64,000 bases of DNA from Gammaproteobacteria bacterium (lineage in GTDB: Bacteria; Pseudomonadota; Gammaproteobacteria; JACKNK01), in contig JACKNJ010000002.1 of NCBI GenBank assembly GCA_024234895.1, forward strand, positions 439,001-503,000, in the 5' to 3' direction. Under the pieces are notes generated by a model, which had not been told where the DNA came from, made no database searches, and saw only the letters and a list, made by a program, of their open reading frames with translations. The translations under genes and the position numbers were made by a program. Below, piece by piece: positions 60,231 through 64,000 of this stretch. Position 1 is the first letter of the stretch. The number at the start of each line of letters is the position of its first letter.

Positions 60231-61274
60231 ATGAAACGCATTCACGGCTTCGCCCGCCGCGCGAGCTCGCTGGTCCTTGTCGCCGTCGCGTCACTGTTGT
60301 TCGCGATGCCGGCTTCCGCCGCCCTCGGCAACGTTCTCGATCGCGACGACGCGCGTGCCTTCATCGCCGAGATGGCGTCCAAGCAGGGCTTCGACGCCAA
60401 AGAGCTGGAAGCGCTGTTTGCCAGGGTCGAACTCCGCCAGGACATCATCGACCTGATGACCCGTCCCGCCGAGGGCAAGCCCTGGAAGGACTACCGCAAG
60501 ATTTTCATGACCGACAAGCGCATCGACGGCGGCAAGCAGTTCTGCGCCGAAAACGCGCACTGGCTGGGGCGCGCCGAGGAGGTCTTCGGCGTGCCGCCGG
60601 AGATCGTCACCGCGCTGATCGGCGTCGAGACCCACTACGGCAGCATCACCGGGCGGCATCGCGTCATCGATGCCCTGTCGACGCTGGCCTTCGCTTACCC
60701 GCCGCGCGCGCGCTTCTTCCGCAGCGAGCTCGCGCAATTCCTGGTGCTCGCGCGCGAGGAGGGCTGGGATCCGCTGGAGCCGAAGGGTTCCTACGCCGGC
60801 GCGATGGGCTGGGGGCAGTTCATCCCCAGCAGCTACCGGGCGTATGCGATCGATTTCAACAAGGACGATCACCGCGACCTGTGGGGCTCGAAGCCGGACA
60901 TCATCGGCAGCATCGCCGCCTATCTGAAGAAGCACGGCTGGCGGCAGGGCGATCTGATCGCGACCACCGCGACCGTCCAGGGTGACGCCTACAAGACCCT
61001 CGTCAACGATGATCTGAAGCCGCGCACCCCGTTCCAGGCACTCAAGGAACACGGCGTCACGGCGGCCGCGCAGTCCATGCCGACGACCGAGGTCAAGCTC
61101 ATGGAGATGGACGCCGAGACAGGCCCGGAGCACTGGGTGGGTTTCCACAACTTCTACGTGATCACGCGCTACAACCACAGTCACCGTTACGCCCTGGTCG
61201 TCACCCAGCTTGCCGGCGAGATCCGCAGCAGTTGCCAGCACGCGGATCAGCCCGCCCGGAACCCCGTGAACTGA
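60231..61274 (+). CDS. mltB: Membrane-bound lytic murein transglycosylase B
   Basis: 347 residues with a signal peptide (about 1-30, ASAALG). Catalytic Glu is in LIGVETHYGSITG, followed by GAMGWGQFIPSSYRAY. It cleaves glycan strands, giving anhydro-muropeptides. A Lipobox is not visible, so it may be soluble in the periplasm. It begins one base after the rodA stop. Confidence 0.94.
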   Translation: MKRIHGFARRASSLVLVAVASLLFAMPASAALGNVLDRDDARAFIAEMASKQGFDAKELEALFARVELRQDIIDLMTRPAEGKPWKDYRKIFMTDKRIDGGKQFCAENAHWLGRAEEVFGVPPEIVTALIGVETHYGSITGRHRVIDALSTLAFAYPPRARFFRSELAQFLVLAREEGWDPLEPKGSYAGAMGWGQFIPSSYRAYAIDFNKDDHRDLWGSKPDIIGSIAAYLKKHGWRQGDLIATTATVQGDAYKTLVNDDLKPRTPFQALKEHGVTAAAQSMPTTEVKLMEMDAETGPEHWVGFHNFYVITRYNHSHRYALVVTQLAGEIRSSCQHADQPARNPVN

Positions 61275-61358
61275 GGGATCGTGGACGGTTGCCGCTATCC
61301 CGCGTGGTCGGTCAGGGGTGATGCCGGGAACGCACCCATCCGGGACGAATTTGAAGCC

Positions 61359-62363
61359 ATGCACACTCAGCGCGCGATGATCCCCGGCACCCGCGCCGGT
61401 CTGTTGCTGGGTCTGCTCCTGGTGCTGGCGCAGCTTGGCGGCTGCGGTGGTGGAGGCGGTGCCGGCGTTGGTGGTAGCGGTGATGGCGGCTATCTGGCCG
61501 GCGACCGTCCGCCGGACGAGGATCGGGACGTCAGCACCATCCCGGATGCCGTGCCGCGCGTCGAACCGCGCAGCCGATACGGCAACCCCAAGTCGTACGA
61601 GGTGTTCGGCAAGACCTACCACGTGATGGCCAGCGGGCAGGGCTACAAGGAGCGCGGCACCGCCTCCTGGTACGGCAAGAAATTCCATGGCCGGCTGACC
61701 TCGAATCGCGAGCCCTACGACATGTTCGCGATGACCGCCGCGCACAAGACCTTGCCGCTGCCGACCTACGTGCGCGTGACGAATCTCGACAATGGCCGCT
61801 CGGTGGTCGTGCGCGTCAACGATCGCGGTCCGTTCCATGGCGATCGCATCATCGATCTGTCCTATGCGGCGGCGAAGAAGCTGGGGGTCGCGCAGAAGGG
61901 CACCGGCCGCGTCGAAGTCGTCGCGCTCGATCCGAACCAGCCGAGCCGCCAGGTGCTCGCGGCGACCGAACCGCAGCCCGCGCCCGCGCCGAGGCAGCCA
62001 GCCGGTTACGTGAACCCCAATGAACGTGAACTGGCGAGACCGGCCCCGGCAGGACCGGATCCTGCCACCGCGCCCCCGCCGGGGCCGATCGAAACGGTGA
62101 CCGAGGCGGCGCCGCAGGGCAGCGATGCGGGCGCCGTCTATCTGCAACTCGGCGCGTTCAGCAGCGAGGCCAATGCCCGCCGACTGGTGACCCAACTGCA
62201 GGACGCCAGCGTCACCAACGCCAGCGTGCAGCCGGGCAGCGGCAGCGCCGGGCCGATCTACCGGGTGCGCGTCGGGCCATTGTCTTCGCTCAAGGACGCC
62301 GATCAGCTGAGCGTGCAGATCAACACCCTGGGCATCGGCCAGCCACACGTCGTCATCGACTGA
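61359..62363 (+). CDS. rlpA: Septal ring lytic transglycosylase RlpA-like lipoprotein
   Basis: 334 residues, lipobox LGGC near residue 29, then a Gly-rich spacer. A double-psi beta-barrel (about 95-190) has GTASWYGKKFHGRLTS, the catalytic Asp in VRVNDRGPFHGDRIIDLS, and a C-terminal SPOR domain (about 258-334) for denuded glycan. ATG 61359 directly precedes the signal; a longer frame from 61281 is possible. dacA, usually next, is absent. Confidence 0.95.
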   Translation: MHTQRAMIPGTRAGLLLGLLLVLAQLGGCGGGGGAGVGGSGDGGYLAGDRPPDEDRDVSTIPDAVPRVEPRSRYGNPKSYEVFGKTYHVMASGQGYKERGTASWYGKKFHGRLTSNREPYDMFAMTAAHKTLPLPTYVRVTNLDNGRSVVVRVNDRGPFHGDRIIDLSYAAAKKLGVAQKGTGRVEVVALDPNQPSRQVLAATEPQPAPAPRQPAGYVNPNERELARPAPAGPDPATAPPPGPIETVTEAAPQGSDAGAVYLQLGAFSSEANARRLVTQLQDASVTNASVQPGSGSAGPIYRVRVGPLSSLKDADQLSVQINTLGIGQPHVVID

Positions 62364-62383
62364 AAGCCCCGCTTGCGGGCTTT
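62363..62383 (+). terminator. Weak terminator after rlpA
   Basis: AAAGCCC (62363-62369) pairs with GGGCTTT (62377-62383), starting at the last base of the rlpA stop. Only three T end the stem, so it may be inefficient. Confidence 0.45.
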
Positions 62384-62398
62384 GCATCGATGCTTGGC

Positions 62399-62458
62399 AG
62401 CCGCGATCGCTGACCGGAATCGTCGTGGACCCTGATCGCGGCTGAGGCCGCTCCTACA
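62399..62458. repeat. REP-like element downstream of rlpA
   Basis: CAGCCGCGATC (62399-62409) and GATCGCGGCTG (62434-62444), followed by AGGCCGCTCCTAC, form a degenerate member of the TAGGAGCGGCTTCAGCCGCG family. The 62364-62517 gap contains nothing else. Confidence 0.6.
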
Positions 62459-62517
62459 ATGTTGCGGACACAAGCCGGAATCGCCCGGTTGTCGTGAACC
62501 CAGCCGAGTCCGCCGTC

Positions 62518-63033
62518 ATGTCCGAGCCCTGCGTGATCGCCCTGCATCTGCGCAGTTCCGCACAGTTGTTCAATTCGTTCGACCCGTCGCCGTTCACAGA
62601 GCGCGATCTGGACCGCGACGCCGCCGAATACATCGTGAGTTCGGCGCGCGAGTGCCACGCCAGCCAGCCGCTGGTGTTACGGCTGCATCTCGACGAGGCG
62701 ACCGGTGCCGACCTGCAAACCGCCGTCTGCAATTACTTCGCCTATCGCGAGGAACTGTCGGCACGCGAACTGCGCGAGCACCTGCGCATCGCCCGCATCG
62801 CGATGCTGATCGGGCTGACCACGCTCGTGCTCGGCCATATCGGTTCGACCTGGGTGGCGGCGACCTGGCCTGGCCACCTTGGCGAAGTCGCGGCCAATGC
62901 CTTGCTGATCGGCGCCTGGGTCGCGATGTGGCGACCTCTGGAACTGTATCTCTACGACTGGTGGCCGATCCGCCGCCGCACGCGCCTCTACCATCGTCTG
63001 GCAACATGCCGCGTCGAGACCGTCATCGGCTGA
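62518..63033 (+). CDS. Hypothetical membrane protein
   Basis: 171 residues from ATG 62518. A soluble N-terminal part carries RDLDRDAAEYIVSSARECHA and two to three membrane segments lie at about 95-140. The C terminus is basic (RRRTRLYHRLA). The family is not recognised. It lies between rlpA and an MscS remnant, a spot where the usual dacA is missing. A GTG at 62494 would add eight residues. Confidence 0.6.
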   Translation: MSEPCVIALHLRSSAQLFNSFDPSPFTERDLDRDAAEYIVSSARECHASQPLVLRLHLDEATGADLQTAVCNYFAYREELSARELREHLRIARIAMLIGLTTLVLGHIGSTWVAATWPGHLGEVAANALLIGAWVAMWRPLELYLYDWWPIRRRTRLYHRLATCRVETVIG

Positions 63034-63052
63034 ACGCACACCGGAGCAACAC

Positions 63053-63511
63053 ATGAGCGACGCGACCGCCCTCGGGCGTGTCCAGGCCTGGGCCAACAAC
63101 CGAGTCGAGAACTGGTCGTTCAGCGACAACCTCGTGCGTCTGCGCATCCCGATCGGCATTTCGTAGCATTCCGACGTGCGCCAGGCGCAGCGCTTGTGCG
63201 TCGAGGCCGCGCACGCGGTCGAACGGGTCGAGACGACCCCGGAGCCGAAATGTCAGGTGGTCGGGTTCGGGGCCAGTTCGGTCGACCTGGAACTGCGGGT
63301 GTGGATCGACGATCCGCCGCTGGGGCGCGGCAGCGTGATCAGCGACGTGCTGCTCGGCGTCTGGGACCGCTTCCACGAACATGGCATCGAGATCCCGTTC
63401 CCGCAGCAGGACCTGCATCTGCGTTCCGCGTTCGGCGCGACCGACCTCGATGCCCTCAGGCGCGCCTGGCGCGTGGCCAACCCGGATGGGCCCGCCGGCG
63501 GCGACGCATGA
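63053..63511 (+). pseudogene. MscS-family mechanosensitive channel fragment with in-frame stop
   Basis: The frame reads NNRVENWSFSDNLVRLRIPI then GIS-TAG-HSDV, where channels of this family usually have Tyr; the TAG is at 63164-63166. Similarity continues after it through VVGFGASSVDLELRVWIDD and the C-terminal domain end FPQQDLHLRS. The N-terminal membrane and pore regions are missing. It is therefore a truncated, nonsense-broken copy. Confidence 0.85.
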
Positions 63512-63626
63512 CGCCAGCGGCGCCATGCGCCCGTATCGCTGACCGATTGCATGGCATTGAACGAATCGCCGCCGATATGCTCCATGGGGCGGCACCCTTG
63601 CCCATTCCCTCACCCGACCCCAACCG

Positions 63627-64000
63627 ATGTCCCCCTTGCGTCACCTGCCCCTCGCGGGCCTGTTCTTCTGCCTTATCTTCCCGACCGCGTTCAGCGCGCG
63701 GGCCGATGCGGAGCGCGTGCTTTTCGAAACCGACCTGCCGGTCGATCAGGTTGCGCGCCTGCGCGGCTTGCTGCGGCTCGAAACCGAACCTTGTGAGGCG
63801 CCGCGCTGGCGTCTGGAAAGGCGTCTCCGCCTGGTCGCCGGGGAACTCACACCGGGCCTGCGCGCGCTCGGCTATTACGCTGCGCGAATCGATGCGACCC
63901 TCGATCCGGCGGAGCCCGACGAGGCGTCTTGCTGGCAGGCCACGGTCCGCATCGAGGCCGGCCCGCGCGCGCTCTGGCGGGAGGTGCGGGTCGAGATCCT
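63627..64000 (+). CDS. tamA: Translocation and assembly module subunit TamA, N-terminal part
   Basis: 124 codons from ATG 63627, running off the right edge. A signal peptide (about 1-26, SARAD) is followed by a POTRA-type domain with VARLRGLLRLETEPCEAPRW, LRLVAGELTPGLRALGYYAAR and the VRIEAGPRALWREV strand typical of TamA. The outer-membrane barrel lies beyond the window. It forms the TAM complex with TamB, which usually follows. Confidence 0.85.
   Translation, partial: MSPLRHLPLAGLFFCLIFPTAFSARADAERVLFETDLPVDQVARLRGLLRLETEPCEAPRWRLERRLRLVAGELTPGLRALGYYAARIDATLDPAEPDEASCWQATVRIEAGPRALWREVRVEI

Overview
The window is GC-rich (roughly 65 percent), densely coded and gene-tight. Its gene orders are typical of Gammaproteobacteria: mrcA divergent from pilMNOPQ-aroK, polA beside a DUF2782 gene, ftsE-ftsX, trkH-trkA-ntrX/ntrY-DUF4390, rpmB-rpmG, tesA divergent from an ABC pair, gatC/gatA divergent from mreBCD-mrdA-rodA-mltB-rlpA, and tamA at the right edge. 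Multihaem cytochromes, a TauE/SafE-type anion exporter and a lactate-oxidation operon point to a respiring, perhaps sulfur-oxidising, Chromatiales-like organism. That placement is inferred from content and gene order only.

Layout. 1-8.8 kb: start of a conserved hypothetical gene, PBP1A, the type IV pilus assembly operon pilMNOPQ and shikimate kinase. 8.8-11 kb: a TauE/SafE permease, a six-haem NapC/NirT-cytochrome c4 fusion and a 54-residue membrane protein not previously called. 11-14.3 kb: polA and a DUF2782 protein. 14.3-26.4 kb: an accessory, signalling-rich block. On the minus strand lie a TPR/beta-barrel protein resembling a Slam (type XI) translocator, a CHASE2 class III adenylate cyclase and an 899-residue FecR-domain protein with two tandem barrel-like modules. 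Divergent to them is an operon with a FeeM-like acyltransferase fused to a cyclic-nucleotide-binding domain, a methyltransferase, a second cyclic-nucleotide-binding protein and a DUF2452 protein. A two-domain acyltransferase (OlsF-like) and a DksA-type zinc-finger protein converge on it.

26.4-38 kb: ftsX-ftsE, an IS110-family insertion whose 5' noncoding part looks like a bridge-RNA locus, trkH-trkA, an NtrX-like regulator lacking the GAFTGA loop with its NtrY-like kinase, DUF4390, a BASS transporter and a thioredoxin. 38-45 kb: rpmB-rpmG with a good promoter and terminator, a HIT-like protein, a haem-motif DUF3365 sensor, a ClC chloride transporter, an OmpA-like coiled-coil protein and a HemY-type oxidase. 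45-54 kb: lutC, lutB, lutA (each gap filled by a palindromic REP-like element), tesA, an ABC exporter pair, gatA and gatC. 54.5-64 kb: the rod-shape/elongasome operon mreBCD-mrdA-rodA-mltB-rlpA, a small membrane protein, an MscS-type channel pseudogene broken by an in-frame TAG, and the start of tamA.

The most promising undescribed unit is the Slam-like/CHASE2-cyclase/FecR cassette with its divergent cyclic-nucleotide-responsive acyltransferase operon. I infer that it couples an exported FecR barrel protein and cAMP synthesis to lipid or amino-acid acylation. Several families of perfect inverted repeats are scattered between genes. No tRNA, rRNA or CRISPR array was seen.
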